A stretch of DNA of 9,637 nt, from assembly GCA_003551485.1 (NCBI GenBank), contig PUMS01000363.1, positions 1-9,637 on the forward strand, written 5' to 3'. The stretch is from Phycisphaeraceae bacterium. GTDB lineage: Bacteria; Planctomycetota; Phycisphaerae; Phycisphaerales; Phycisphaeraceae. The notes under the pieces are model-generated. The model saw nothing but the letters and a program-made list of their open reading frames with translations, searched no databases and had not been told where the DNA came from. The translations under genes were made by a program, and so were the position numbers. Positions 1 through 7,050 of this stretch are shown in pieces (the first letter of the stretch is position 1; each line of letters begins with the position of its first letter).

Positions 1-77
1 AAGAAGTCGAAGCGGTGCGGTGCCACGAAGAGCTGCTGGTTCAGAGCAGGGGCTGTTCGCCGGCTCGGGGCGGCCAT
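1..77 (-). CDS. tssG: T6SS baseplate protein TssG (ImpH), N-terminal fragment cut by window edge
   Basis: An open frame starts at the ATG at 77-75, inside the end of tssF, and runs off the left edge with 25 complete codons. The visible protein ends in APHRFDF. That fits the conserved start of the TssG/ImpH family, which has a short helix followed by a P-x-R-F-x-F-F motif leading into the rest of the protein. TssG pairs with TssF in the T6SS baseplate wedge. A GGAGAG stretch lies 8 bases before the ATG and supports this start. The gene overlaps tssF by 37 bases in a different frame, so the two are probably translated in a coupled way. Position immediately after tssF is the usual one. Only the N-terminus is visible, so the assignment rests on a short motif plus gene order. 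Confidence 0.8.
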   Translation of the reverse strand, partial: MAAPSRRTAPALNQQLFVAPHRFDF

Positions 78-1882
78 CGGTGGAACTCTCCAGCGCGTTG
101 CTCGGTCGTCGCGACCATCTGGGTGAACGAGTTGATCGTGCAGTAGAGCGCCAGGAAGCGCTCCAGCACGGTGGCAAACAGAAACAGGCCGTTGTCGGAG
201 AAACGGTCACGGTCGAACTGCACCGTCACCGCCAGCCCGCGGCAGAAGCCGCCGGGCATGTCGCCGCCGGCGCGAAAGACCGCGCGTCGGGCACGCACGG
301 CACTGATGCTTCCGATCCGCGCCTGGGTCTGCGGTGAATCGTGCAGGTCGTAAAGGCTGAGAATCTCCCTGATCGCCTCGCCACCCTCATCGGCATCGAC
401 CAGCGAGAGGTAGTTGAGCGTCAGGTGGCTGATGATCCGCCACAGCGCGCCCTGCTTCAGCGGCGGGCGAAGCGTGGCGGTGGGCTGGGTCAGGCACTGC
501 ACCTGCGTCACCGGCCCGCCGCCGTGCAGGCTCAGCAGCGGCTGGCCGCCGCCGAAGGGCAGGCGCTGGGGCAGGTCGCGGCTGAGGCAGGTGGTGTGCA
601 CATCCAGCGTCCAGTCCGCCGGCGCCGCCGGTGAGAAGCCCAGGTCCACCAGCGACAGGTATACATCCGTGCCCGGGTCGATGCGCCGGCCCGTGCGGCC
701 GGCGGGGCGCCGGGTGGCGTACCAGAAGGCGGTGCGGTCGCTCAGCTCCGCCGCGTGCTGATGGCTGTAGAACGGGGCGAAGGGCACCTGCTCACCCCGC
801 GGGCTGGTGGCGGCGACCGAATCGACCGAGTAGACCTCCATGGCCATGGGCCGGCGGGCATCGGGCACGATGCGGTATTCCCACTGCATCTGGTTCAGGG
901 CGATGGGCTCAGCGCGCTGGCGGAAGAGGTTGACCACGGGCGTGCAACCGAGGCGGAAGGTGCGCGCTTCGATATTCTGCTCGAGCTGCGGATTGGATGC
1001 GGTGAGAAACACCTGCAACTCGACCTCTCCGCCGAAGTCCGCCAGCAGCCCCGGCTCCAGGCCGGTCAGCTCGAAGAACAGGAACTTGGCCGGGAAGCAG
1101 AAGTACTCGCTCAGCAGCCGGTAGCCGGGGAACGAGCGCGCCGGCGCCGGCAGCACCGCTTCATCCAGATCGAAGCCCACCGGCCGCAGGGCACCGGGCC
1201 CCAGCGTCACCGCCTCGCCCTTGCCATCGGGCCGCGCCAGGGCGACCTCGACGGCGTTGTTGAACAGCAGTTCATACAGAAGCTGGGTGTGCTGCGCCTG
1301 CCCATCGAGATAGAACCGCAGCGTGGGCATGTGGTACTTGGCCAGCGGAATCGAGGGCGCATAGCCGCGCAGGGCGATCCGCAGCACCGCCGAGGCCCGC
1401 GCGCGTCGGGCGGCCTCCGGCGGGGTAAACGGCATCGCCCCCAGCGACGCCGAAACCACACTCAGCGGCAGCACGTTGACGTCATAGCAGGTGCGGAAGC
1501 GACAGGCATTGCCCTCGATCGGCTCGGTCTCGATCATCGACCCGCGCGGCACCTGCTGACCGGCCACCAGGTCGCCCTGGCCGCGGTCCAGGCCGAGTTG
1601 GACGATGGCCATTGAAGGCACCGGTGCCTGGTAGTGCGGATAGAGCACACCGAGCATGGCATCGGTGATCTCGGGAAAGCCATCCTCGAGCTTGTGGCGG
1701 ATGCGCGCGCAGGAGAAGGCGAAGGCCTCGATGAGGCGCTCGACGTGGGGGTCTTCGCTGCGGCCGTCACCGCCCAGGCGCAGCCGGCCGGCCATCTTGG
1801 GATGGGCCTCGGCGAAGTCCTGGGCGGACTTGCGTATCCAGGTCAGCTCCCGGTCGTAATAGGGCAGCAACTGCTCACTCAT
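41..1882 (-). CDS. tssF: T6SS baseplate subunit TssF (ImpG/VasA family)
   Basis: The 613-residue protein is a full-length TssF, a cytoplasmic baseplate wedge subunit that forms a heterotrimer of two TssF and one TssG and contacts TssE and TssK. Family hallmarks visible near the N-terminus are PYYDREL at residues 7-13, FAEAHPKMAGRLRL at 23-36, EDPHVERLIEAFAF at 43-56 and LYPHYQAPVPSM at 80-91. The C-terminus has the conserved stretch LFATVLERFLALY followed by a Phe-rich segment. Length matches the family (about 590-620). The ATG at 1882-1880 overlaps the tssE stop in an ATGA arrangement and has AGAGG 8 bases upstream. The stop is TGA at 43-41, and tssG starts 34 bases before it. There is no signal peptide or membrane segment, as expected, and no sign of damage. 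Confidence 0.96.
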   Translation of the reverse strand: MSEQLLPYYDRELTWIRKSAQDFAEAHPKMAGRLRLGGDGRSEDPHVERLIEAFAFSCARIRHKLEDGFPEITDAMLGVLYPHYQAPVPSMAIVQLGLDRGQGDLVAGQQVPRGSMIETEPIEGNACRFRTCYDVNVLPLSVVSASLGAMPFTPPEAARRARASAVLRIALRGYAPSIPLAKYHMPTLRFYLDGQAQHTQLLYELLFNNAVEVALARPDGKGEAVTLGPGALRPVGFDLDEAVLPAPARSFPGYRLLSEYFCFPAKFLFFELTGLEPGLLADFGGEVELQVFLTASNPQLEQNIEARTFRLGCTPVVNLFRQRAEPIALNQMQWEYRIVPDARRPMAMEVYSVDSVAATSPRGEQVPFAPFYSHQHAAELSDRTAFWYATRRPAGRTGRRIDPGTDVYLSLVDLGFSPAAPADWTLDVHTTCLSRDLPQRLPFGGGQPLLSLHGGGPVTQVQCLTQPTATLRPPLKQGALWRIISHLTLNYLSLVDADEGGEAIREILSLYDLHDSPQTQARIGSISAVRARRAVFRAGGDMPGGFCRGLAVTVQFDRDRFSDNGLFLFATVLERFLALYCTINSFTQMVATTEQRAGEFHRWPPRAGEQPLL

Positions 1883-2373
1883 CGCCTTGGCCTCTGGACC
1901 TGGAACTGACGGGTGGTCGGCTCGAGGATGGAATCGAACACCACCGGCTCGGGCAACGGCTCGGCGTGCAGCAGCGCATCGATGCGGAAGCGGAGCGTGC
2001 GGTCCAGGGGCTCTTCCTTGTCCAGCAGGGTCACGGTCACGCTCTTGAAGCGGGGTTCGTAGCGCTGGATCGCACGCTCGATCATGAGGCGGAAGCGGTC
2101 GCGGTCCTCACGGCCGCCCATGGGCAGCGCGGCGAAGTCGGGAATGCCGTAGTTGGCCAAAGAGGCCGTCAACTCTCCCAGCCCCGATGGCAGCGGCATG
2201 AACCGGCCGCGGGTGTTGAGCAGGTTCTCCAGGTCGCGCCGCACCGAGTGCTTCAGCTCGCGCAGCGACTGGCCGGCGCTGCGCGGCGGCTCGGTGCGCG
2301 TGGTCGGGTCGGGGTCGATCAGCCGGTCCAGCAGCGACCCGATCAGCACCGGTTGCGGTTCAATTCGGCTCAT
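1879..2373 (-). CDS. tssE: T6SS baseplate wedge protein TssE (ImpF, gp25-like)
   Basis: The 164-residue protein is the T6SS counterpart of phage T4 gp25, the small baseplate protein that nucleates sheath polymerisation. Seen directly: the N-terminal SLLDRL at residues 13-18, LLNTRGRF at 51-58, SLANYGIPDF at 71-80, and the signature EPR motif at 106-108 within the sequence QRYEPRF. These are the positions expected for TssE, and the EPR motif that defines the gp25/TssE fold is intact. The start ATG at 2373-2371 overlaps the TGA of tagJ (ATGA), and GAGGAA lies 8 bases upstream. Its own TGA overlaps the tssF start in the same way, so tagJ, tssE and tssF form a tightly coupled translation unit. 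Length is at the upper end of normal for the family because of a short C-terminal tail. Confidence 0.95.
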   Translation of the reverse strand: MSRIEPQPVLIGSLLDRLIDPDPTTRTEPPRSAGQSLRELKHSVRRDLENLLNTRGRFMPLPSGLGELTASLANYGIPDFAALPMGGREDRDRFRLMIERAIQRYEPRFKSVTVTLLDKEEPLDRTLRFRIDALLHAEPLPEPVVFDSILEPTTRQFQVQRPRR

Positions 2374-3173
2374 GGTCGCGCTTCCTCGTTCATCACCAGT
2401 TCACCGATCTGCATCAGCGGCAGATCCTCATCGCCCACCAGCAGCAGGCGCTGGCCCACGCCGCGGCTGGCCTGGCCGTGGATGGCGACCCAATCGGTCA
2501 GCCGCCCCAGCCGGGCCCGCGCATCCTCAGCCTCGTGGGTTCCGGGATAGAGCGCTGCGATGTAGACCTCGCCATCCGGCCCGCCGCGTACCACCATGCG
2601 CGCCGGCCGCCACAGCAGGTCGCGGGGGCGCCTGGGCGGGTGGAAGGCGACAAAGTCCACCCGGGCCATGGGAATCCAGTAGTAGGTGCCGCCGCTGGTG
2701 AGCACCTCGAAGACCGAGGCGGTCAGGTCATCGACGTCGCGCAAGTCGTCAAACGGCGTGCCATCGCAGGTGCCTTTCACGGCGGGGCGAAGCGCCTCGG
2801 CGCGCTCGAGCAGTTCGGCCGCGGCGGGGGCATCGCCCTCGCGCAGGCACACCAGCGCCTGGAGGCGCAGCTTCAGCTCCTCATCGGGCTTGTCCAGCAG
2901 TTCGGGGACGCGGCCCTGGGTGAACACCTGCCGGCGGGCCTGCTCAGCGCGGATCAGGTGGCGGAACAGCGCCACCCCCTGAACCACCTGCGGGTCCTGG
3001 TCGCCGATGACATCGAGCTGCTTGTCCGCCCGCTCGGTCTGGCCGGCGAAGCATGCCAGCTCGGCCAGCAGCCAGCGCGGCGGCAGTTCGCCGGGGTGCT
3101 CGCGCACCGTGGCGATGGCGCTTTCGATCGCCTCATCGAGCTTTCCGGCCTGGTAGAGTTCGGCTGCGGTCAT
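2370..3173 (-). CDS. tagJ: T6SS accessory protein TagJ (ImpE/HsiE family)
   Basis: The 267-residue cytoplasmic protein is of the ImpE family. Residues 1-125 are helical and TPR-like (for example the AELYQAGKLDEAIE segment near the start, then several alanine-rich helical pairs). The C-terminal half carries the family marks: FDDLRDVDDL at 141-150, GGTYYWIPMARVDF at 161-174, PRDLLWRPARM at 183-193 and a Leu-Tyr-Pro-Gly turn at 208-211. In Pseudomonas aeruginosa the homologue HsiE1/TagJ binds the N-terminus of the small sheath protein TssB and belongs to the ClpV-dependent sheath recycling branch; it is an accessory part, not a core one. I chose the ATG at 3173 because GGAG lies 6 bases before it and the family begins there. 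An upstream in-frame start at 3233 would overlap the paralogous tssC and add 20 unrelated residues. The stop overlaps tssE. Confidence 0.92.
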   Translation of the reverse strand: MTAAELYQAGKLDEAIESAIATVREHPGELPPRWLLAELACFAGQTERADKQLDVIGDQDPQVVQGVALFRHLIRAEQARRQVFTQGRVPELLDKPDEELKLRLQALVCLREGDAPAAAELLERAEALRPAVKGTCDGTPFDDLRDVDDLTASVFEVLTSGGTYYWIPMARVDFVAFHPPRRPRDLLWRPARMVVRGGPDGEVYIAALYPGTHEAEDARARLGRLTDWVAIHGQASRGVGQRLLLVGDEDLPLMQIGELVMNEEARP

Positions 3174-3213
3174 CGCCCACTCCAATCGTGTTGGCCCGGC
3201 CGCCACACGCCGC

Positions 3214-4785
3214 TCAACGCACAGCGGCGACATCCATCTGCGTCCGCAACCGCACCGCGGCGGTCAGGTCATCGAGCTGGAAGTGCGGCCAGAGGTGAAA
3301 AACGCTGAAAAAACTGCCCGGCCTGCCCGGCTGGGGGCGGACCTGCACGCTGGCTTCGCGCAGTGGGTAGCGTGCCTTGACCGCCGCCGAGGCCTGGGCA
3401 TCGGGCGAAACGTAATCGGTGATCCAGCGCTGGAGGCGGTCTTCGAGCTCGCGGGCCTCGATCATCAGCCCGATGCTGTCGCGCACGATCACCTTCAGGT
3501 AATGGGCGAATCGGCTGGCGCACAGCACGTACTGGAGCATCGCCGCGATGCGCGCGTTGGCCGTGGCGGCACGGTCATCGTAGCGCTGCGCCTGATGCAG
3601 CGAGGGCGTGCCGTAGAAGGCCGCCAGCGGGGTGTCCTTCACGCGGCAGAGGGAGATAAACCCCAGCGTGGTCAGCTCCCGCTCCTGGAGGTCGGTCACG
3701 ATCAGGTCCGTCGGCGGCCGCACGGCCGTGAATGGCGGGTCGGTGGGCCAGTCGACCTCGGGCAGGCCGCTGACCAGGCCCGCGCCCAGTTCACCCGGCC
3801 GCACACCGCGGATGTCGGCCAGCCACCCGGCCTCGGAAAAGGCGCGCATCACCACCGAGCCGAACGCCCACACCGCCGTGCCCCACAGCAGATGCCCGCG
3901 ATCGGGCGGCCCCGGCTCCTCGCGGAAGCAGAAGCGATCGGCACGTGTGGCCTGCGGCTCCCAGGGCGGCCGCATCAGCACCCGCGGCAGTGTCAGGGCC
4001 AGAAAACGCGCATCCTCGCGCTGGCGCAAGGAGCGCCAGCGCGCGTAGTCGGGCCGGTCGAACAGGCCGGCCACATCGTAGCCCCGCTCCATCTCGGCGA
4101 AGCGCTCGATGCCCAGCAGTTCCGGGCTGGCCCCGGCGATGAACGGGGCGAACGCCCCCGCCGCGACTTGCGCGATGGCCTCGAGCGCGGCGATGTCATC
4201 GGTGGGGTGGTCGCGGTCGGGGCGCAGGTGCATCTCATAATCGCCCAGCAGCAGGCCGAAGGGGCGGCCGCCGGGCATGCCGAACTCCTCTTCGTAGACC
4301 TTGCGCCAGAGCTGGCTCTGGTCGAACTCGGGCGCGCGCTCCAGGTCGCGCACCAGCTCGCGCCAGCTCACATCCAGCACGCGGATGTGGATCAGCGCAT
4401 CGGGGTCGGCCTGCTCGACCAGGTAGCGCAGCCCGCGCCATGAGGCCTCCAGGGCCTGGAACCGCCGGTCGTGCAGGATCGCATTGAGCTGGTCGTTGAG
4501 CAGTGCATCGATGGCGGCGACGTCGCGGCCGAGTCGCCGCGCAAGCTGCGGCCAGTCGGCGTACTCCGACAGCGACTCGCCCAGCCACAGCGCGATGGCG
4601 CGCAGGGGCGAGCCTTCGGCCAGGAACCGCTCGAGGCGCGACAGCGCCGATGCGGGCGCGCCATGGCCCTCGGCCAGGGCCTCGAGCAGGTCCGCGCGGC
4701 CATCAACGAGCTCGGCACCGGGGCCCACACGCGGCGGGCCGGCGCCATCGGCGGCGGCCGAAGTTCGGGCGGTCTGTGTGGTCAA
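3214..4785 (-). CDS. Second TssC-family sheath protein (ImpD-like paralogue)
   Basis: The 523-residue protein is clearly of the EvpB/TssC large sheath family but is distinct from the tssC just upstream. Shared landmarks are SWRGLRYLV at residues 115-123, EFDQSQLWRKVYEEEFGMPG at 153-172, GDYE at 181-184, PFIAGASPELLG at 214-225, SRFAHYLKVIVRD at 424-436 and ARYPLREA at 471-478. The first 25 residues look disordered. It corresponds by position to impD of the Rhizobium imp locus. Whether it enters the sheath, caps it or acts at the baseplate is not known to me. The start is TTG at 4785-4783, with AGAGGA 8 bases upstream; there is no in-frame ATG nearby, and a GTG about 19 codons in is the main alternative. 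The gene stands alone, 145 bases after tssC and 40 bases before tagJ, unlike the overlapping genes around it. Confidence 0.92.
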   Translation of the reverse strand: MTTQTARTSAAADGAGPPRVGPGAELVDGRADLLEALAEGHGAPASALSRLERFLAEGSPLRAIALWLGESLSEYADWPQLARRLGRDVAAIDALLNDQLNAILHDRRFQALEASWRGLRYLVEQADPDALIHIRVLDVSWRELVRDLERAPEFDQSQLWRKVYEEEFGMPGGRPFGLLLGDYEMHLRPDRDHPTDDIAALEAIAQVAAGAFAPFIAGASPELLGIERFAEMERGYDVAGLFDRPDYARWRSLRQREDARFLALTLPRVLMRPPWEPQATRADRFCFREEPGPPDRGHLLWGTAVWAFGSVVMRAFSEAGWLADIRGVRPGELGAGLVSGLPEVDWPTDPPFTAVRPPTDLIVTDLQERELTTLGFISLCRVKDTPLAAFYGTPSLHQAQRYDDRAATANARIAAMLQYVLCASRFAHYLKVIVRDSIGLMIEARELEDRLQRWITDYVSPDAQASAAVKARYPLREASVQVRPQPGRPGSFFSVFHLWPHFQLDDLTAAVRLRTQMDVAAVR

Positions 4786-4826
4786 AGGGCTGATCCTCTT
4801 GCCGGCCGGTTCGGGCCTTCATCGCC

Positions 4827-4860
4827 GCCGCGCCGGGCCCGCGGCTGCGCCCAGCGCGGC
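4827..4860 (-). other. Strong intercistronic stem-loop between tssC and the tssC paralogue
   Basis: In the minus-strand transcript, GCCGCGCTGGGC (4860-4849) can pair with GCCCGGCGCGGC (4838-4827). This gives 12 base pairs including one G-U, closing a 10-base loop. It lies in the 145-base non-coding gap after tssC. No U-run follows it, so it does not look like a standard intrinsic terminator. A role in protecting the tssB-tssC message from 3' exonucleases, or in partial attenuation, is an inference. The rest of the gap (4786-4930) is GC-rich, and apart from the ribosome binding site of the next gene I see nothing else in it. Confidence 0.6.
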
Positions 4861-4930
4861 AGTGGCCTGCGCGAGGGGATGCCGCCCGCACCAGCCGTGG
4901 CCTGACCTGGCGATGGCAGCGACCGCGGCC

Positions 4931-6436
4931 TCAGCCGCCCATCTGCGGGATGCGCGCCACCATCCGCAGCGACGTGGTCAGTTCCTCGAGCTGCAACCAC
5001 GGCCGCAGCCACGCCACGGCGTTGTACGAGCCGGGCGCGCCGGGCACCTCGCGCACTTCGACCTTGGCTTCGGCCAGCGGGTAGCGGGCCTTGGACTCCT
5101 GATCCGGCTTGTCATCGGCCAGCACGTAGTTGCTGATCCAGCGGTTGAGCCAGTCCTCGCAGTCCTTTCGCTCCATGAACGAGCCGATCTTGTCGCGCGC
5201 GATGACCTTGAGGTAGTGGGCGAAGCGCGAGGTGGCCATCATGTAGGGCAGGCGGGCCGAGATCGCGGCGTTAGCCGTGGCGTCGGGTCGGTCGTACTTT
5301 TTGGGCTTCTGCGTGGTCTGGGCGCCGAAGAACACGGCGTAGTCGGTGTTCTTGTAATGGCACAGCGGCAGGAAGCCCAGGTCACTCAGCTCCTTCTCGC
5401 GGCGGTCGGTGATGCCGATCTCGGTGGGGCACTTGAGGTCGGTGTCACCGTCATCGCTGGTGAAGATGTGCATCGGCAGGTTCTCGACCTTGCCCCCGCC
5501 CTCCGCGCCGCGGATGGCGGTGCACCAGCCGTACTTGGCGAAGGCCTCGGTCAGCTTGGCACCGAGCACCCAGCCGGCGTTCATCCAGCAGTAGTCCTCG
5601 TGCTTCATCGGCCCGAGCTTGCCGTCGGGCAGGACCGTGGCCTCCTCGAAGTCGAACTCCTCGATCGGCTTGGTCTGCGAGCCGTAGGGCAGGCGGGCCA
5701 GGGCGCGGGGCATGGCCAGCGTGACGAAGCGCGAGTCCTCGCTCTCGCGGAAGGAGCGCCACTTGACGTATTCGGTGCTGTCGAAAATCTTGGCCAGGTC
5801 GCGGGGCTTGCTCAGCTCGGTGAAGCTCTCGAAGCCGAAAAGCCGCGGGGAGGCACCGGCGATGAAGGGGCAGAACGCCGCGGCGGCGACGTTGGAGACC
5901 TTGCTGAGCATCTCCATGTCATCGGGGTGGTTGGCGAACTCATAGTCACCGACCAGCGCCCCGTAGGGCTCGCCGCCGGGCATGCCGAACTCGTTCTCGT
6001 AGAGTTTCTTGAAGAGCTGGCTCTGGTCGAACTCGACGGCCTTGTCCAGGTCCTTGTACAGCTCCTTCTTCGAGACGTTGAGGGCCTTGATCTTGAGCTG
6101 CGTGCCCGTCTCGCTGTTCATCACCAGGTAGTGGAAGCCGCGCCAGGTGCCCTCGAGCTTCTGAAAGTCCGGGTGGTGCATGATCGCCGAGAGCTGCTTG
6201 CTCAGCGCCTCATCGATCGCGGCGATGGCGCGGGTGAGCGTGCGGCTGACGTTCTTGTCCCAGGTGACCGTACCGCGGGTGACCTCGGCGATGAGGGTCT
6301 GGACCATGTCCTTCATCCGGTCCTTCTCGGTGGTCTTGGGGGTGACAGCGAGGACCGAATCGAGGATGCCGGCCTGTTCCTGGGTTTCGGCGGTGGCTTC
6401 GGCGGCCTCGGGCTGCTGCTGTTGCTCTGCCATCAT
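4931..6436 (-). CDS. tssC: T6SS contractile sheath large subunit TssC (ImpC/VipB)
   Basis: The 501-residue protein is the canonical large sheath subunit, which polymerises with TssB around the Hcp tube and contracts to drive injection. Landmarks in order are EGTWRGFHYLV at residues 95-105, EFDQSQLFKKLYENEFGMPG at 135-154, GDYEF at 163-167, FIAGASPRLFG at 191-201, TSRFAHYLKVIARDKIGSF at 402-420, NRWISNYV at 431-438 and ARYPLAEAKVEV at 450-461. The first 22 residues are a Gln/Glu/Ala-rich low-complexity tail. Two ATG codons follow each other at 6436 and 6433. The first overlaps the tssB stop as ATGA, and the purine-rich GGAAGG just upstream suits the second slightly better in spacing (6 bases). 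The difference is one residue. The TGA stop at 4933-4931 is followed by a 145-base gap with a hairpin. Confidence 0.97.
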   Translation of the reverse strand: MMAEQQQQPEAAEATAETQEQAGILDSVLAVTPKTTEKDRMKDMVQTLIAEVTRGTVTWDKNVSRTLTRAIAAIDEALSKQLSAIMHHPDFQKLEGTWRGFHYLVMNSETGTQLKIKALNVSKKELYKDLDKAVEFDQSQLFKKLYENEFGMPGGEPYGALVGDYEFANHPDDMEMLSKVSNVAAAAFCPFIAGASPRLFGFESFTELSKPRDLAKIFDSTEYVKWRSFRESEDSRFVTLAMPRALARLPYGSQTKPIEEFDFEEATVLPDGKLGPMKHEDYCWMNAGWVLGAKLTEAFAKYGWCTAIRGAEGGGKVENLPMHIFTSDDGDTDLKCPTEIGITDRREKELSDLGFLPLCHYKNTDYAVFFGAQTTQKPKKYDRPDATANAAISARLPYMMATSRFAHYLKVIARDKIGSFMERKDCEDWLNRWISNYVLADDKPDQESKARYPLAEAKVEVREVPGAPGSYNAVAWLRPWLQLEELTTSLRMVARIPQMGG

Positions 6437-6954
6437 TCACCTTCCTTCTTTTCCTGCTCGCCGCCGCCGAGTTCGTCGGACAGCGATTTGAGCGTGTCGG
6501 TGTTCTTGAGCACGTCCTCGAGGCGGGTCTCCAGCTCATCGGAGCGGTCGACGTTGCTCTGAAGGTCGCGCAGCTTGTCGCGGGCCTCCATCAGCTTGCG
6601 AAGCGGCTCGACCTGCGCGGCGACGTTGGCCGGCTCGAAGTCGGCCATGGACTTGAACTGAAGCTGCACGCCCATCTCCGAGCCGTCGCCGGCGAGGGTG
6701 TTCTCGACCTTCAGGTTCAGGCCAGGGGTCATGCGGGCCATGACGTCATCGAAGTTGTCGCGGTCGATCTGGATGAACTTGCGATCCTTGAGCGGCTTGA
6801 GCGGCTCGGTGGGGTTGCCCGAGAAATCGCCCAGCACGCCGACGACGAACGGCAGCTCGCGCTGCACGACGGCATCGCCGGTCTCGACCTCGTAGCTGAT
6901 GTGGACGCGCGGCTTGCGGATGCGCCCGAGCTTCTTGTGGATGGATTCGGCCAT
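6433..6954 (-). CDS. tssB: T6SS contractile sheath small subunit TssB (ImpB/VipA)
   Basis: The 173-residue protein is the small sheath subunit that pairs with TssC. It shows the expected PRVHISYEVETGDAV at residues 15-29, LPFVVGVLGDFSG at 34-46, an F-x-x-M-x-D-F-x-P block at 100-108 and the helix VAAQVEPLRKLMEARDKLRDL at about 111-131. The end is acidic and lysine-rich. The first 20 residues resemble the HsiB1 type, whose N-terminal helix is the known docking site for TagJ, and a tagJ gene is present in this locus. I chose ATG 6954 because the family normally begins with M-A-E-S-x-x-K-K. A further in-frame ATG at 7014 would add 20 residues with no family match and has no ribosome binding site. 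Support for 6954 is also weak (GGAG 14 bases away). The stop overlaps tssC as ATGA, giving translational coupling of the two sheath subunits. Confidence 0.95.
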   Translation of the reverse strand: MAESIHKKLGRIRKPRVHISYEVETGDAVVQRELPFVVGVLGDFSGNPTEPLKPLKDRKFIQIDRDNFDDVMARMTPGLNLKVENTLAGDGSEMGVQLQFKSMADFEPANVAAQVEPLRKLMEARDKLRDLQSNVDRSDELETRLEDVLKNTDTLKSLSDELGGGEQEKKEGE

Positions 6955-7030
6955 GATGGGGTTGAACTCCGGTGGGTGGACGGTGACATCGTGCTGCGTT
7001 GCCCGTGTATCCATCGCGGCGCGGCTGCCC

Positions 7031-7042
7031 CGGCCGCGGCCG
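7031..7042. repeat. 12-base perfect palindrome in the tssA-tssB gap
   Basis: CGGCCGCGGCCG is identical to its reverse complement. It lies 8 bases past the tssA stop codon and before tssB (or just ahead of the alternative tssB start at 7014). In such GC-rich DNA a chance origin is quite possible. No function is claimed. Confidence 0.35.
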
Positions 7043-7050
7043 TGTAAGCG

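Noticed and set aside
3283..4443. 386-codon plus-strand frame opposite the tssC paralogue
   Set aside because: Composition is His/Arg/Gln-rich and shadow-like, with no domain; the opposite strand encodes a conserved protein along the whole stretch.
4827..4860. Intrinsic transcription terminator after tssC
   Set aside because: The stem is strong but no U-run follows it, and the downstream genes clearly belong to the same system. It is therefore listed as a stem-loop, not a terminator.
4703..5012. Small minus-strand frames across the tssC to tssC-paralogue gap
   Set aside because: They overlap conserved genes in other frames, have biased Arg/Pro/Ala content and lack ribosome binding sites. 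The gap is better read as non-coding with a stem-loop.
4484..6562. 692-codon open frame on the plus strand, antisense to tssC
   Set aside because: It is the mirror of tssC in very GC-rich DNA, crosses three genes, and its protein is repetitive Gly/Leu/Val-rich with no recognisable domain. The minus-strand frames carry clear family motifs.
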